Assembly (NCBI GenBank): GCA_035552275.1
Contig: DASZLR010000046.1
Span: 1 to 30,316, forward strand
From: DASVLX01 sp035552275
GTDB taxonomy: Bacteria > Actinomycetota > Actinomycetes > Mycobacteriales > Pseudonocardiaceae
Length of the DNA: 30,316 nt
Direction: 5' to 3'
Under the pieces are notes generated by a model, which saw nothing but the letters and a program-made list of their open reading frames with translations, was not told the DNA's origin and did no database searches. The translations under genes and the position numbers were made by a program. This document shows, piece by piece, positions 14,235 through 22,454 of this stretch; position 1 is the stretch's first letter, and every line of letters begins with the position of its first letter.

Positions 14235-14882
14235 TCAGCTCTGTCGGCGGGACAGGCCTGGGTAGTTCAGCACCTGGCCGTCGGCGTCCACGGTGAGCTC
14301 GGCCGCGAACGACCCGCTGCGGTACTCGACCACCGAGCTCTGCTCGCCGATCGACACCGTGCGGTAGACCTGCTGCACCAGCGTGATCGTCAGGTCGGGC
14401 AGCGACACGAACACGACCGGCAGGGTGTGCTCGCCGGCTTCCCGGTGCAGGCGCAGCCGGCGGATGGGCACGGCGTTGAACAGCACGGCCCCGTACACGT
14501 CCACGTCGACCGCGCCGTCGAACTGACCGCGCTGTGCGCCGGAACCGTCGTCCACCAGCCAGTTTCCCTCGCCGCTGCGGGCCAGTGACACCTGTCGTTC
14601 GCTGCCGGCGTCCATGCTGTTGACCAGCAGCCGGCGGACGACGCCGGTCTCGTCCACGGCCAGCTCGTAGTCGGCGGTGTACGCATCGCGCTCGCCGGCC
14701 GGCACGATCACCCGGCCGGTCGCCCGCAGCCGCAACTCGCCGGCTGGCACCAGGCGCACCGACTCCAGCCCCGGCTCGTCGGTGCCGAGCCAGGTCAGCA
14801 TGGTCGGGCGGGCGCTTGATCCCCCGTCCGGGTGGACCTGTTCAGTCGAACTGGCAATGCTCACTGATCGCTCACTGTTCAC
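14235..14882 (-). CDS. Putative glycolipid-binding family protein (DUF1089/PF06475-like)
   Basis: The 215-residue (or 188-residue) protein matches the putative glycolipid-binding family. Seen are TWLGTDEPGLESVRL near the start, the hallmark DVDVYGAVLFNAVPIRRLRL, the FVSLPDLTITLVQQVYRTV segment, and the terminal AELTVDADGQVLNYPGL. Family members are predicted beta-rich cytoplasmic proteins related by name to a Pseudomonas glycolipid-binding protein, and no reaction is established. There are no membrane segments or signal peptide. GTG at 14882 is the longest start; ATG at 14801, close to the conserved Trp, is the alternative, and neither has a clear ribosome-binding site. The GTG lies inside a perfect 15-bp palindrome, which makes autoregulation or the downstream start plausible. 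Confidence 0.78.
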   Translation of the reverse strand: MNSERSVSIASSTEQVHPDGGSSARPTMLTWLGTDEPGLESVRLVPAGELRLRATGRVIVPAGERDAYTADYELAVDETGVVRRLLVNSMDAGSERQVSLARSGEGNWLVDDGSGAQRGQFDGAVDVDVYGAVLFNAVPIRRLRLHREAGEHTLPVVFVSLPDLTITLVQQVYRTVSIGEQSSVVEYRSGSFAAELTVDADGQVLNYPGLSRRQS

Positions 14883-14892
14883 CTGAGGTGAA
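14878..14892. promoter_or_regulatory. Perfect palindrome, candidate operator
   Basis: TTCACC-TGA-GGTGAA is a perfect 6+3+6 palindrome covering the GTG start of the glycolipid-binding-like gene. A second inverted repeat, AATCCG (14892-14897) and CGGATT (14903-14908), directly abuts it. Such a site suits a dimeric TetR/GntR/MarR-type repressor, none of which is encoded here. Confidence 0.5.
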
Positions 14893-14975
14893 ATCCGCGT
14901 AACGGATTACTCACCAGAGACGGCTTCCGACCGAGGGTAGCCGACTTGTGCGCACCTTCCTATGTGCCGAATCTC

Positions 14976-16961
14976 CTACCCGCTGCCACCGCCCGGCAGC
15001 AGTCGGCGGACCAGCGAAAACGGGCGCGCCGAGTCCAGATCGGGACCACGCAGGGCGGACACCACGCCAGCCACGTCCTCGGCGACGGCGGCCAGCCCGG
15101 ACCCCGCCGGCAGCGAGGGCGGGTCGGCGGGTCGGCGCTGGTCCCGCACCGCGCCGGCGAGATCGTGCAGCGATGACACGATCGGGTGAATGTCGTCGGC
15201 GGCGGGCACCGCGGCGCCCCGGTCGATCTCGACGGCGACTCTGGTCACCGTGCTGGTCAGCCGTTCGAGTCCGACGATCGCCGGGTACCAGGCGGCGGCC
15301 TGCCGGCCGGCGGCGGAGGGCTCGACCAGCACCCGCTGGAACTCGGTGCGCAGGTCGGCCAGTTGCCGGTAGGTGCGGCGACGGAGCGCGGAACGGCCGC
15401 GCGGATCGGCGCGCAACGCTCGATCGGCGTACCGGGCGACCGCGTCCACCGCGTCGGCCAGCCGATCCCCGATCCGCGGTGTCCGGCTCCCCGGCCACAG
15501 CAGGTAACCGAAGATCAGCACGATCGCGCAGCCGGCGAGGGTGTCCAGCAGCCTGGTCAGCACCAGGTCCCAGTGGCCGGCGTGGCCGAGGTCGAGCTGG
15601 ATGACGATCATCGGGGTGAGCGCGGTGGCCAGCATGCCGTAGCTGCGGGCCTGCGCGATGGGCAGCAGGAAGCCGATCACCGCGACCAGCCCCACCAACA
15701 CCCATCCGTTCGGATTCAACGCCAGCACACCCGCGCCGATCAGCGCGCCGACCGCGGTGCCGCCGCCACGCAGCACCGCCCGTCCGAACACCGAGCCGAG
15801 ATCCGGTTTCAGCACCACCGCGACGGTGAGCGGAACCCAGTAGGACCGGTCGAGTTGCAGCGTGATCGCCAGGGTTTCGGCGATCGCCAGGCAGATCGCC
15901 AGCCGCAGCGCGTGCAGCCAGGTGGTCGGCCCGGCGATCACCTGGTCGAACCATTCCTCGATCCGCTCGCGCCGGCTCGGCCGGCGTGCCCGCGCCCGGC
16001 CAGGTCCCTCGTCGGCCAGTGTCCGGACCACCGTGCGCAGCCCGTCGGCGAGCGCCAACACGCCGGGCGAGCCGCGTTCCGGCAGGTCCAGCGCGGGCGG
16101 GCGAGCGTCGTCCCGGATCGCCTGGCCAACGGCGGCCACGGCGTTCACCACCGATCTCGGCGGCCGGTGCCGAGCGTTGACCAGTGCGACGGCGGCCTCC
16201 ACCACCGCGGTCGTCTCGGACAGCACGTCGAACAGCCGCCGGTACGCCAGGTCTCGGCCGTGCAGCCGGGATCGGGCGTTGAGCAGCGCGTCGTAGGCGG
16301 CGTTCAGCGCGGTGGTCAGCTGCTGCCGGGCCGGCCGCGCCGCCGCCGTGCCGGCCGCGTCGAGCATCGCCACCACGCCGTCGTAGACCGCGACGACCAG
16401 CCGGCGTTCCGGCGCGGTCGCGCGCAGCGGCCAGGCCGCCAGCGCCACCAACATCGCCCAGCCCGAGCCGGTGGCGAACGCGGCCACCATCACCCAGGGA
16501 CTGGCCAGGGTCGACTCGTGGGTGCCCAGGATGGAACCGACCAGCAGTTGCAGGCCGGCCACCGACGCGTTGTTGCTCGCCGCGCTGACCACCGCCGACA
16601 CCACCGCGACCCCGACGATGAACGCCGTCGTCCACCAGCCGCGCTCACCGACCAGATCGCCGACGAACAGACCCAGGCCACAGGCCACCATCACCATGCC
16701 GGCCCGCCGGAATCGATGCCGGTACGGGCCGGACACGGCGGTGACGGTGGCGAACAGCGAGCCGATGGACGCCAGCACGCCCAACGCCAGGTGCCCGGTC
16801 GCCATCCCCACCGCCATGGTGGCGGGCAGGGTGAGGGTGGCGCGGGCGACCAGCGTCCAGTCGATCGGGGCCGGGCGCGGCTTGAGCAGCTGGGTCAGCC
16901 AGTGCGGCGGCGCGACGTCCGGTCTGGTCTCCTTGATCTCCCGGCCGGTCCGCGCACCCAC
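14976..16961 (-). CDS. FUSC family membrane protein (aromatic-acid-exporter-like)
   Basis: This 661-residue integral membrane protein has the duplicated FUSC/YccS-AaeB layout. Residues about 35-180 form the first set of helices. A long helical cytoplasmic region rich in Arg/Glu/Ala follows (about 180-345). A second membrane bundle contains the diagnostic SYWVPLTVAVVLKPDLGSVFG and then RAVLRGGGTAVGALIGAGVLAL. The last roughly 170 residues are a cytoplasmic helical domain. Relatives in Proteobacteria export aromatic carboxylic acids, but the substrate in actinomycetes is unknown. The GTG start at 16961 is 18 bases from the stop of the upstream membrane-protein gene, so this is probably the last gene of a cupredoxin / four-helix protein / FUSC operon. 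No clear Shine-Dalgarno is seen. Confidence 0.87.
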   Translation of the reverse strand: MGARTGREIKETRPDVAPPHWLTQLLKPRPAPIDWTLVARATLTLPATMAVGMATGHLALGVLASIGSLFATVTAVSGPYRHRFRRAGMVMVACGLGLFVGDLVGERGWWTTAFIVGVAVVSAVVSAASNNASVAGLQLLVGSILGTHESTLASPWVMVAAFATGSGWAMLVALAAWPLRATAPERRLVVAVYDGVVAMLDAAGTAAARPARQQLTTALNAAYDALLNARSRLHGRDLAYRRLFDVLSETTAVVEAAVALVNARHRPPRSVVNAVAAVGQAIRDDARPPALDLPERGSPGVLALADGLRTVVRTLADEGPGRARARRPSRRERIEEWFDQVIAGPTTWLHALRLAICLAIAETLAITLQLDRSYWVPLTVAVVLKPDLGSVFGRAVLRGGGTAVGALIGAGVLALNPNGWVLVGLVAVIGFLLPIAQARSYGMLATALTPMIVIQLDLGHAGHWDLVLTRLLDTLAGCAIVLIFGYLLWPGSRTPRIGDRLADAVDAVARYADRALRADPRGRSALRRRTYRQLADLRTEFQRVLVEPSAAGRQAAAWYPAIVGLERLTSTVTRVAVEIDRGAAVPAADDIHPIVSSLHDLAGAVRDQRRPADPPSLPAGSGLAAVAEDVAGVVSALRGPDLDSARPFSLVRRLLPGGGSG

Positions 16962-16979
16962 GGCCGCAAATGTAACCCG

Positions 16980-17423
16980 CTAGTCGGCTGCCGACCCGCG
17001 CGCGAACGACACGCCGGCCAGCGCCGCCAGCACCAGCACCCCGGCCGCCTCGACCCCGATCGTGCTGGGCACCAACGGCGTGGCCAGCGATTCCACGAAG
17101 CCGAACAGACCGACCGTGAGGCTGAGCACCAGGGCGCCCAGGGTGCCGGCGGTGAACAGCGTGGCCGCCGCCGCGACGGCGGGCAGCAGCGTGACCGGTG
17201 TGGTCGGCGCCGCCAGCACCCCGATGGTCAGCAGCGCGCCGATGATCCCGTTGAGCAGGAACAGCGGGCCGATGGTCGGCACGTCCTGATAACCCTGAGT
17301 CCACAGGTACAGGTGGATGCCGGCCATCGCCCCGAGCAGCCCCGCGCCGAGGATCCGCAGCGCGACCAACGTGACCGCCCGGTACGAGCCGACGACCATC
17401 CGGCGACCGGCCTCAGTAGCCAT
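16980..17423 (-). CDS. Four-helix membrane protein of unknown function
   Basis: This 147-residue protein has four hydrophobic segments. The first ends in GIHLYLWTQGY and is followed by a DVPTIGPLFLLNGIIG loop. The last helices are VLVLAALAGV and the stretch before it. The HLYLW...GPLFLLN pattern is common in small actinobacterial membrane proteins encoded beside cupredoxins, but no function is known to me. ATG at 17423 overlaps the cupredoxin stop by 11 bases. ATG at 17399, with a GAGGCCGG sequence upstream, is the alternative start. Its position between a copper-type lipoprotein and a FUSC protein suggests an envelope role, which is inference only. Confidence 0.75.
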   Translation of the reverse strand: MATEAGRRMVVGSYRAVTLVALRILGAGLLGAMAGIHLYLWTQGYQDVPTIGPLFLLNGIIGALLTIGVLAAPTTPVTLLPAVAAAATLFTAGTLGALVLSLTVGLFGFVESLATPLVPSTIGVEAAGVLVLAALAGVSFARGSAAD

Positions 17424-17919
17424 AACCGCCGCCGCCGGCTGAGGACGTCGTCGTGGTTGCTGAGGTCGTCGCGGCGGCGCCGCCGACGGTCAGCGTCAGG
17501 TCCATGCCGAGGCCCTTGTGCCCGTCGATCGGGCAGAACACGTCATAGCTGCCGGCCCGCAGGGTGACGGTCAGGTTCGCCGACTGGCCGGGGGAGACGG
17601 TGCCGGTGCGCGCGTTCGACACCCCCGGACCGGTGATCTCCAGGGCGTGCGTGGCGGAGCCGGCGTTGGTGGCCACGAAGGTGTACGTGCCGGGGGTGAA
17701 GCTGGACTTGGACAGCGCGATCTTGAACTCGGTCAGCGTGGCCGTCACCTGGGCGCCGCCGGCGGCCGCGCTGGTCCCGGTGGTTCCGGTGCTGCCGCCC
17801 GCTCCGGACGAGCCGGAACCGCCCGAGGAGCCGGACGAGCAGGCCGCCACGATGAGCAGTGCCGCCAGCGCGATCGCGCCGATCAGCACACCGCGGGTTC
17901 CGATTCGAATGAGCCGCAT
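17413..17919 (-). CDS. Cupredoxin-domain lipoprotein
   Basis: The 168-residue protein has a lipoprotein signal peptide with lipobox LIVAAC (acylated Cys27). A Gly/Ser/Thr-rich linker follows (28-55), then a plastocyanin-like domain. All four type-1 copper ligands are visible: His91 (THALEI) and Cys129, His134 and Met139 in FCPIDGHKGLGM. It should sit on the outer face of the membrane, binding copper for electron transfer or copper handling. It ends in a Thr-rich segment and GGGGYGY. The ATG at 17919 has GGAGAGGA about nine bases upstream. It is the first gene of the minus-strand envelope operon and is divergent from the ECF sigma gene, which suggests shared control. Confidence 0.9.
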   Translation of the reverse strand: MRLIRIGTRGVLIGAIALAALLIVAACSSGSSGGSGSSGAGGSTGTTGTSAAAGGAQVTATLTEFKIALSKSSFTPGTYTFVATNAGSATHALEITGPGVSNARTGTVSPGQSANLTVTLRAGSYDVFCPIDGHKGLGMDLTLTVGGAAATTSATTTTSSAGGGGYGY

Positions 17920-17964
17920 AACGGGAAGTCCTCTCCAGCGGATACGTCAGGCTCTAACGGGTAC

Positions 17965-17977
17965 GGGCGAGTCGCCC
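17965..17977. promoter_or_regulatory. Palindrome in the divergent cupredoxin/sigma gap
   Basis: GGGCGA-G-TCGCCC is a perfect 13-bp palindrome 46 bases upstream of the cupredoxin start and about 180 bases from the sigma start. GTA and TAC flank it on either side, with one bulged base. It may be an operator or a hairpin in the cupredoxin 5' leader. Confidence 0.35.
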
Positions 17978-18038
17978 TACTGGATTGCTCCGAACGGCCG
18001 GACAATCACCGAGTGGCTCGCCGACGCCGCACCGCGCA

Positions 18039-18086
18039 CCCGACCCAGCACGGGACCCAGCACCCGACCCAGCACCGCATCCAGGG
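18039..18086 (+). repeat. 12-bp tandem repeats upstream of the ECF sigma gene
   Basis: Four tandem units: CCCGACCCAGCA (18039-18050), CGGGACCCAGCA (18051-18062), CCCGACCCAGCA (18063-18074) and the degenerate CCGCATCCAGGG (18075-18086). They lie 71-118 bases before the proposed start. The sigma frame is open through them (repeating Thr-Gln-His-Pro), but no supported start lies upstream, so I take them as leader or regulatory DNA. Confidence 0.8.
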
Positions 18087-18156
18087 TCCGCCCGACCTGG
18101 CAATCCCGCAGGGCGGTTCATCCGTATGGAGTCATGTGCGGAGGATCGGCATTCCA

Positions 18157-18717
18157 GTGGAGCGGCTGCCCGACGAGGCGCTGCTGGCTGGGCTGGCGAC
18201 GGGTGACGCGGAGATCGCCGTCGCGTTCGTGCGACGGTTCCAGCGGAAGGTGTTCGGCGTGGCGATCGCGGTGCTCGGGGACGTCAGGCTGGCCGAGGAC
18301 GTGGCGCAGCAGACGTTCGAGCGGGCGTGGCGGCACGCGCAGGTCTACGACACCCGGCGCGGCTCGGTGCAGGCGTGGCTGGCGACGATCTCGCACAACC
18401 TCGCCGTGGACGCGGCCCGCGCTCGCCGGCAGACCCCGGTCGACCCGAACGAGCTGGCCACCCTGATCGGCGTGATGACCGACACCCCGGAGCGGCAGGC
18501 GATGTCCCGCGAGACCTCCGACGAGGTGCGGCAGGCCATTGCCGCCCTGCCGTTGCCGCAGGCCAGGGCGTTGATGATGGCCGGCATCTACGGCCTGACG
18601 GCCGCGCAGATCGCCGAGACCGAGGGCATTCCGTTGGGCACCGCGAAGACCAGGATCCGGGCGGCGATGGGCAAGCTCCGGCTGAGCTTGGCGGAGAAAC
18701 GAGCCGATCATGGCTGA
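18157..18717 (+). CDS. ECF-family RNA polymerase sigma factor
   Basis: This 186-residue protein has the two ECF domains. Sigma-2 contains FVRRFQRKVFGVA, then AEDVAQQTFERAWRHA and the promoter-melting/-10 region WLATISHNLAVDAARARR. Sigma-4 contains IAALPLPQARALMMAGIYGL and the helix-turn-helix AAQIAETEGIPLGTAKTRIR. It would direct RNA polymerase to a stress regulon. GTG at 18157 is preferred, with GGAGG 12 bases upstream; GTG at 18136 is an alternative. It overlaps the anti-sigma gene by eight bases, so the two are translationally coupled. The divergent cupredoxin operon may be a target (inference); I could not assign an ECF-type promoter with confidence. Confidence 0.92.
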   Translation: MERLPDEALLAGLATGDAEIAVAFVRRFQRKVFGVAIAVLGDVRLAEDVAQQTFERAWRHAQVYDTRRGSVQAWLATISHNLAVDAARARRQTPVDPNELATLIGVMTDTPERQAMSRETSDEVRQAIAALPLPQARALMMAGIYGLTAAQIAETEGIPLGTAKTRIRAAMGKLRLSLAEKRADHG

Positions 18718-19384
18718 GTTCACTGCCGAGTCCGCTGGTTTCAACTGCGAGCGGCTACACGAGCTGGCCGCCGAACTCGCGCTGGGTGTGCTGCCGGGCC
18801 GTGACCGAGCCGAGGCGCTGGCGCACCTGAACGAGTGTCCGGACTGCCTGGAGCATGTGCAGGCACTCACCCAGGTGGGTGACAGCTTGCTCGGGCTGCT
18901 GCCCGGCGTTGAGCCGCCGGTCGGCTTCGAGAACCGGGTGGCCGGCCGGCTGGGTTTCGGCGGCCGGCGAAACCGTCGGCCGCGTTGGCTGCCGATCACG
19001 CTGGCCGCCGCCGTCGCCGCGGTGCTGTTCGGCGTCGGCGGCTGGGCGCTGGGCAGCGCCGGCCATGGCGGTGACCAGCCGTCGCTGCGCACCGCGGCGC
19101 TGTTCGGGCCGCGACACCAGCAGGTGGGCGAGGTCTTCGCGTACGCCGGAGCCGGGCATCCGGCCTGGGTGTACATGGCGGTGGACACCGGTGACGTGCA
19201 CGGTCGGGTGTCCTGCGACCTGGAGCGCGCCGGCGGCGGCCTGATCCCGGTCGGCTCGTTCGCGGTCGCCGACGGCTACGGCTCGTGGGGCGCGCCGATC
19301 TCGGTCGACCCGAGCGCGGTCGTCGGCGCGCGGCTGGTCAGCGACACCGGCGCGGTGCTGGCCACCGCCGTCTTCGCGCGCTGA
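18710..19384 (+). CDS. Membrane zinc anti-sigma factor
   Basis: The 224-residue partner of the preceding sigma factor has three parts. The cytoplasmic N-terminal domain carries the ZAS motif HxxxCxxC (His39, Cys43, Cys46) followed by VQALTQVGDSLLGLLP, which would clamp the sigma factor. One membrane helix runs at about 93-115. The outer C-terminal domain is of about 105 residues (PAWVYMAVDTGDVHG, VSCDL, VGSFAVADGYGSWG), resembling the sensor domain of RskA-like anti-sigma factors. The signal would come from outside the cell and be relayed by proteolysis, as known for this class; no protease gene is adjacent. The start overlaps the sigma gene. A hairpin follows 49 bases after the stop. Confidence 0.88.
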   Translation: MAEFTAESAGFNCERLHELAAELALGVLPGRDRAEALAHLNECPDCLEHVQALTQVGDSLLGLLPGVEPPVGFENRVAGRLGFGGRRNRRPRWLPITLAAAVAAVLFGVGGWALGSAGHGGDQPSLRTAALFGPRHQQVGEVFAYAGAGHPAWVYMAVDTGDVHGRVSCDLERAGGGLIPVGSFAVADGYGSWGAPISVDPSAVVGARLVSDTGAVLATAVFAR

Positions 19385-19433
19385 GCGCGGGCCGAGTGCG
19401 TCGCGCTGGCCTGGATGTCCGCTGAAGAAACCG

Positions 19434-19453
19434 GAATCCGACCGGCCGGATTC
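19434..19453 (+). terminator. Hairpin after the sigma/anti-sigma operon
   Basis: GAATCCG (19434-19440) and CGGATTC (19447-19453) form a perfect 7-bp stem with a 6-base loop, 49 bases after the anti-sigma stop and ahead of the next promoter region. Only a short TTT follows. Confidence 0.5.
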
Positions 19454-19526
19454 AGGTTTCGCTCAGTTCGGCTCGGCACGGTGGGACACGTCCGTTCCCC
19501 CCGGAAGAGTGAAGGAGCCTGAGCAC

Positions 19527-20000
19527 ATGTTGAAGCGAACAAAGGTGGCCGTGGTGGCCGGTGTGTCAACGCTGGCGTTGGCCGGTCTGGGCGGCATCGC
19601 GTTCGCCGCGAGCGACAGCGGACCGGCTGGTTCGCCGGCCGTCCTGGCGGCCGCGAGCACCACCACCGGCACGCCCGGCGCCGCGGCCAAGCCGAAGGCA
19701 CGGCGAGTGCTGCCGGCGCACTTCGAGCACGGCACGTTCACGGTGTGGACCAAGAGCGGCGACCGGACCGTGACCGCGCAGCGCGGCCAGGTGACCGCGG
19801 TCAGCCCGACGTCGATCACCGTGCGCAGCAAGGACGGCTTCACCGACACCTACACGGTGAACGGCTCGACCAAGGTCCGGAAGCAGAAGCAGGCCTCGGC
19901 CATCGGCGATGTCGCGACCGGCGATCAGGTCACCCTGGTGGCGGGCGAGAAGGCCGATGTGGCCACCCGCATCGCGGACTCCGGTCCGGCCGGCAAGTAG
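19527..20000 (+). CDS. Small exported protein, DUF5666-like
   Basis: The 157-residue protein has a Sec-type signal peptide (MLKRTKVAVVAGVSTLALAG, cleavage near AFAA) and an Ala/Thr/Pro-rich linker. A beta-rich domain follows with RGQVTAVSPTSITVRSKDG, TDTYTVNGSTKV and GDQVTLVAGEK. This V-x-V-x-x-x-SITV...GDxV pattern is that of DUF5666 (OB-fold-like) exported proteins, which have no known function. There is no lipobox and no membrane anchor, so it is probably secreted or wall-associated. ATG 19527 is well supported by GAAGGAG nine bases upstream; the frame extends to a GTG at 19509 that overlaps this site. It has its own strong terminator. It may belong to the regulon of the neighbouring ECF sigma factor (inference). 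Confidence 0.82.
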   Translation: MLKRTKVAVVAGVSTLALAGLGGIAFAASDSGPAGSPAVLAAASTTTGTPGAAAKPKARRVLPAHFEHGTFTVWTKSGDRTVTAQRGQVTAVSPTSITVRSKDGFTDTYTVNGSTKVRKQKQASAIGDVATGDQVTLVAGEKADVATRIADSGPAGK

Positions 20001-20011
20001 CGCCCAGCCCC

Positions 20012-20051
20012 ACGGCCCTGGACCCTCGCGCGGAGGGGTCCAGGGCCGTTT
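20012..20051 (+). terminator. Strong intrinsic terminator
   Basis: ACGGCCCTGGACCC (20012-20025) pairs perfectly with GGGTCCAGGGCCGT (20036-20049) around a 10-base loop, and TT follows the last stem T. It lies 12 bases after the DUF5666-like gene stop. Confidence 0.9.
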
Positions 20052-20116
20052 CGGGTAAATTTGTTGGGCCGTAATGTGTGCCACTGAGCCCCGTCGTTCG
20101 CAATCGAAGGAGAGCG

Positions 20117-22348
20117 TTGGTTGAGCGTGCAACGGCTGTCTTCGGTCGGCCGGAGACCGAGGACTCGGTGACTTCGCAGACCTCGCCCGCGCCGCGGACC
20201 GCACCGGATTCCGCCGAGGCGGCCCAGCCGATCGGGCCGGAGTCCGGCTTGGACCAGCCCCGGCCTCGGCGGGACCGGCTGCCGTGGCTGGTCGCCGGGG
20301 TGGCACTGCTGTTCGGCGTGGTATTCGTCGCCGCGGATCTCGCATACAACCAGGGCCGGCTGTTCGCCCCATTGGATGATGTCTACATCCATCTCCAATA
20401 CGGCCGGCAAATCGGGATCGGGCAGTTCTTTCGGTTCAACACCGGCGATCCGATCAGCACCGGTGCGAGCAGCCTGCTGTACGCGCTGATCCTGGGCGCC
20501 GCGTACGCCGTCGGATTCCAGGGCACGATGCTGCTGGTGTTCGCGGTCGGCTTCGGCATCCTGTGCTGGTCGGCGGCGTCGACGCTGGTCTACTGGCTGG
20601 GCAAGGCCCTGGTGTCGCGCTCGGTCGGGCTGTGGTCCGCGCTGCTGGTGGCGTGCAGCGGGGCGCTGGCCTGGGGGGCGTCCAGCGGTATGGAGGTCGG
20701 CTTCACCCTGCTGCTGGTGGCCGGCACGCTGGTGATCATCGTGCGGGAGATGCCGGCGCGGCGGTACGTGTGGGCGCCGGTGGCGGCGGCGGTGCTGGCC
20801 CTGACCCGGCCCGAGGGGCTGATTTTCGCGATCGCGCTGTGCGGCGCGGAACTGTGGACGTTGTGGGGCAGTCGGGGGACCCTCGGTGTTCGGCGGGCGG
20901 CGCGGTTCGGGCTGTGGACGCTGTTGCCGATCGCCGCCGGCCTGGGCCAGTTGCTGTTCTACAAGATCGCCACCGGGACCATCGCGGCGAACGGCGTGCA
21001 GGCCAAATCGATGCTGTACGACCAGCCGGTGTTCTATCTGGGTCAGTTCGTGGACCGGACGGCGGCGAACCTGACTGGGTTGGTTGCGTTGTTCTCCGGA
21101 TTCAGCACCCAGAACTACGCTTTCCCCGGCGCCGCGCTGTTGTTTTTTGTCGGGCTGATCTACCTGGTGTTGTCCCGGCCGGCCTGGCGGCCGCTGCTGG
21201 CCGGTGTCGCGGTCGGTCTGACCGGCGTGCTGCTGTCTGTGTCCACATTGGATGCCGCGCTCTGGCACCGGTTGCGGTACGTGCAGCCGTTCATGCCCAT
21301 CTTCCTGTTGTTCGCGGCGACGGGCGTGTACGCGCTGTCCCGGGTGATCGTGCCGATCCGGACCAGGCGGCTGGTGACCCACGGGGTGCTCGCGGTCGCG
21401 GTGCTGTTCACCCTGGTGTCGGTGCCGGCATGGGCGGTGGACTTCGGCCGGGACACCGCGACGATCCGGGATTCGGACGTGTCGGCGGGCGACTGGATCA
21501 GCGGGCACGTTCCGCCGGGCGCCACCGTCGCGGTCAAGGATCTCGGCGCGGTCGGCTATTTCGGTGATCACCGGGTGATCGACCTGATCGGGCTGGGCAC
21601 CGATGGACTGGCGCAGGCGAGCAACAATGGTGTGGGCTCCGTTTTCGAGGCGCTGCGGCAGTTGCCGCCGGCGCAGCGGCCGGACTATTTCCTGCTGTAC
21701 AAGGAATATCCCGGACCGGACCTGTCGCTGATGACCACCGTGGGGATTTTGCGGACGCCGCCCATCACGACGTTCGACGTGCAGTCGCCGACGGATCTCA
21801 GCGGCAATCGGATCGTGCCGTTCAGCCAGCTCACCCTGTACGAAGCGGACTGGAGCCTGGCTGGGACCGGTGATGACCAGCAGGTTCCGGGGCAGCTTCG
21901 CGACTATCTGAATGTCGGTGATCTGAGCAGCGAGCACGCCCACTCGTACACGCCGGAGATGGCCGAGGTCGGCATCCAGCCGTATACCACGCTGACCAGG
22001 GTCGGCAACGTGATCGACAGCGGCCGGCCGATCGTCGGCGGCGAGGCGTTCACCATCGGCAACCTGACGCCGGGCCGGCCGGTCACCATCACCGAGCGGG
22101 CCGACATCCAGGGTGAGACCCAGGGCGACCCGAAGAACCTGCCGGACTCGCAGGTGTCGGTGAACGGCGCCGTCGCCGGAACGTGGACCCGCGACCCGCA
22201 CACCAACGTGCCGTGGTCGGTGTACACGTTCACCATTCCCGGCAACCTGGTCACCGGTTCGTCGGTCCGGATCAACCTCCAGTCGGCCGACCCGCTGATC
22301 AACCCGTACCCGGACTACACCTCCTACGGCTACTGGTTCAGCCAGTGA
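20117..22348 (+). CDS. GT-C superfamily glycosyltransferase with large extracytoplasmic C-terminal region
   Basis: This protein of about 743 residues has a Pro/Gly-rich cytoplasmic N-terminus and a first helix at WLVAGVALLFGVVFVAADLA. The first outer loop carries the acidic pair LDDVYIHLQYGRQI (Asp about 87-88) and then FNTGDPISTGASSLLYAL. This is the canonical GT-C catalytic loop of polyprenyl-phosphate-sugar-dependent transferases (PMT, ArnT and mycobacterial arabinosyl/mannosyl relatives). About ten more helices run to roughly residue 435. Some 300 residues then face outward, ending in a beta-rich portion (VTITERADI, QVSVNGAVAGTW, YTFTIPGNLV). TTG at 20117 has AAGGAG just upstream; GTG at 20168 with GAGG is an equally serious start. 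It precedes a methyltransferase and the second RCC1 gene. Acceptor and sugar are unknown. Confidence 0.82.
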   Translation: MVERATAVFGRPETEDSVTSQTSPAPRTAPDSAEAAQPIGPESGLDQPRPRRDRLPWLVAGVALLFGVVFVAADLAYNQGRLFAPLDDVYIHLQYGRQIGIGQFFRFNTGDPISTGASSLLYALILGAAYAVGFQGTMLLVFAVGFGILCWSAASTLVYWLGKALVSRSVGLWSALLVACSGALAWGASSGMEVGFTLLLVAGTLVIIVREMPARRYVWAPVAAAVLALTRPEGLIFAIALCGAELWTLWGSRGTLGVRRAARFGLWTLLPIAAGLGQLLFYKIATGTIAANGVQAKSMLYDQPVFYLGQFVDRTAANLTGLVALFSGFSTQNYAFPGAALLFFVGLIYLVLSRPAWRPLLAGVAVGLTGVLLSVSTLDAALWHRLRYVQPFMPIFLLFAATGVYALSRVIVPIRTRRLVTHGVLAVAVLFTLVSVPAWAVDFGRDTATIRDSDVSAGDWISGHVPPGATVAVKDLGAVGYFGDHRVIDLIGLGTDGLAQASNNGVGSVFEALRQLPPAQRPDYFLLYKEYPGPDLSLMTTVGILRTPPITTFDVQSPTDLSGNRIVPFSQLTLYEADWSLAGTGDDQQVPGQLRDYLNVGDLSSEHAHSYTPEMAEVGIQPYTTLTRVGNVIDSGRPIVGGEAFTIGNLTPGRPVTITERADIQGETQGDPKNLPDSQVSVNGAVAGTWTRDPHTNVPWSVYTFTIPGNLVTGSSVRINLQSADPLINPYPDYTSYGYWFSQ

Positions 22349-22454
22349 TCACCCGCTGACAGGCCATACCATCGCTCGCTGGAATCACCAGTATCAAGGG
22401 ATATTCCGATACCGTCGTCCGTCCGAGCGTAGTTCGGTCGATGGGCGCTGGCCG

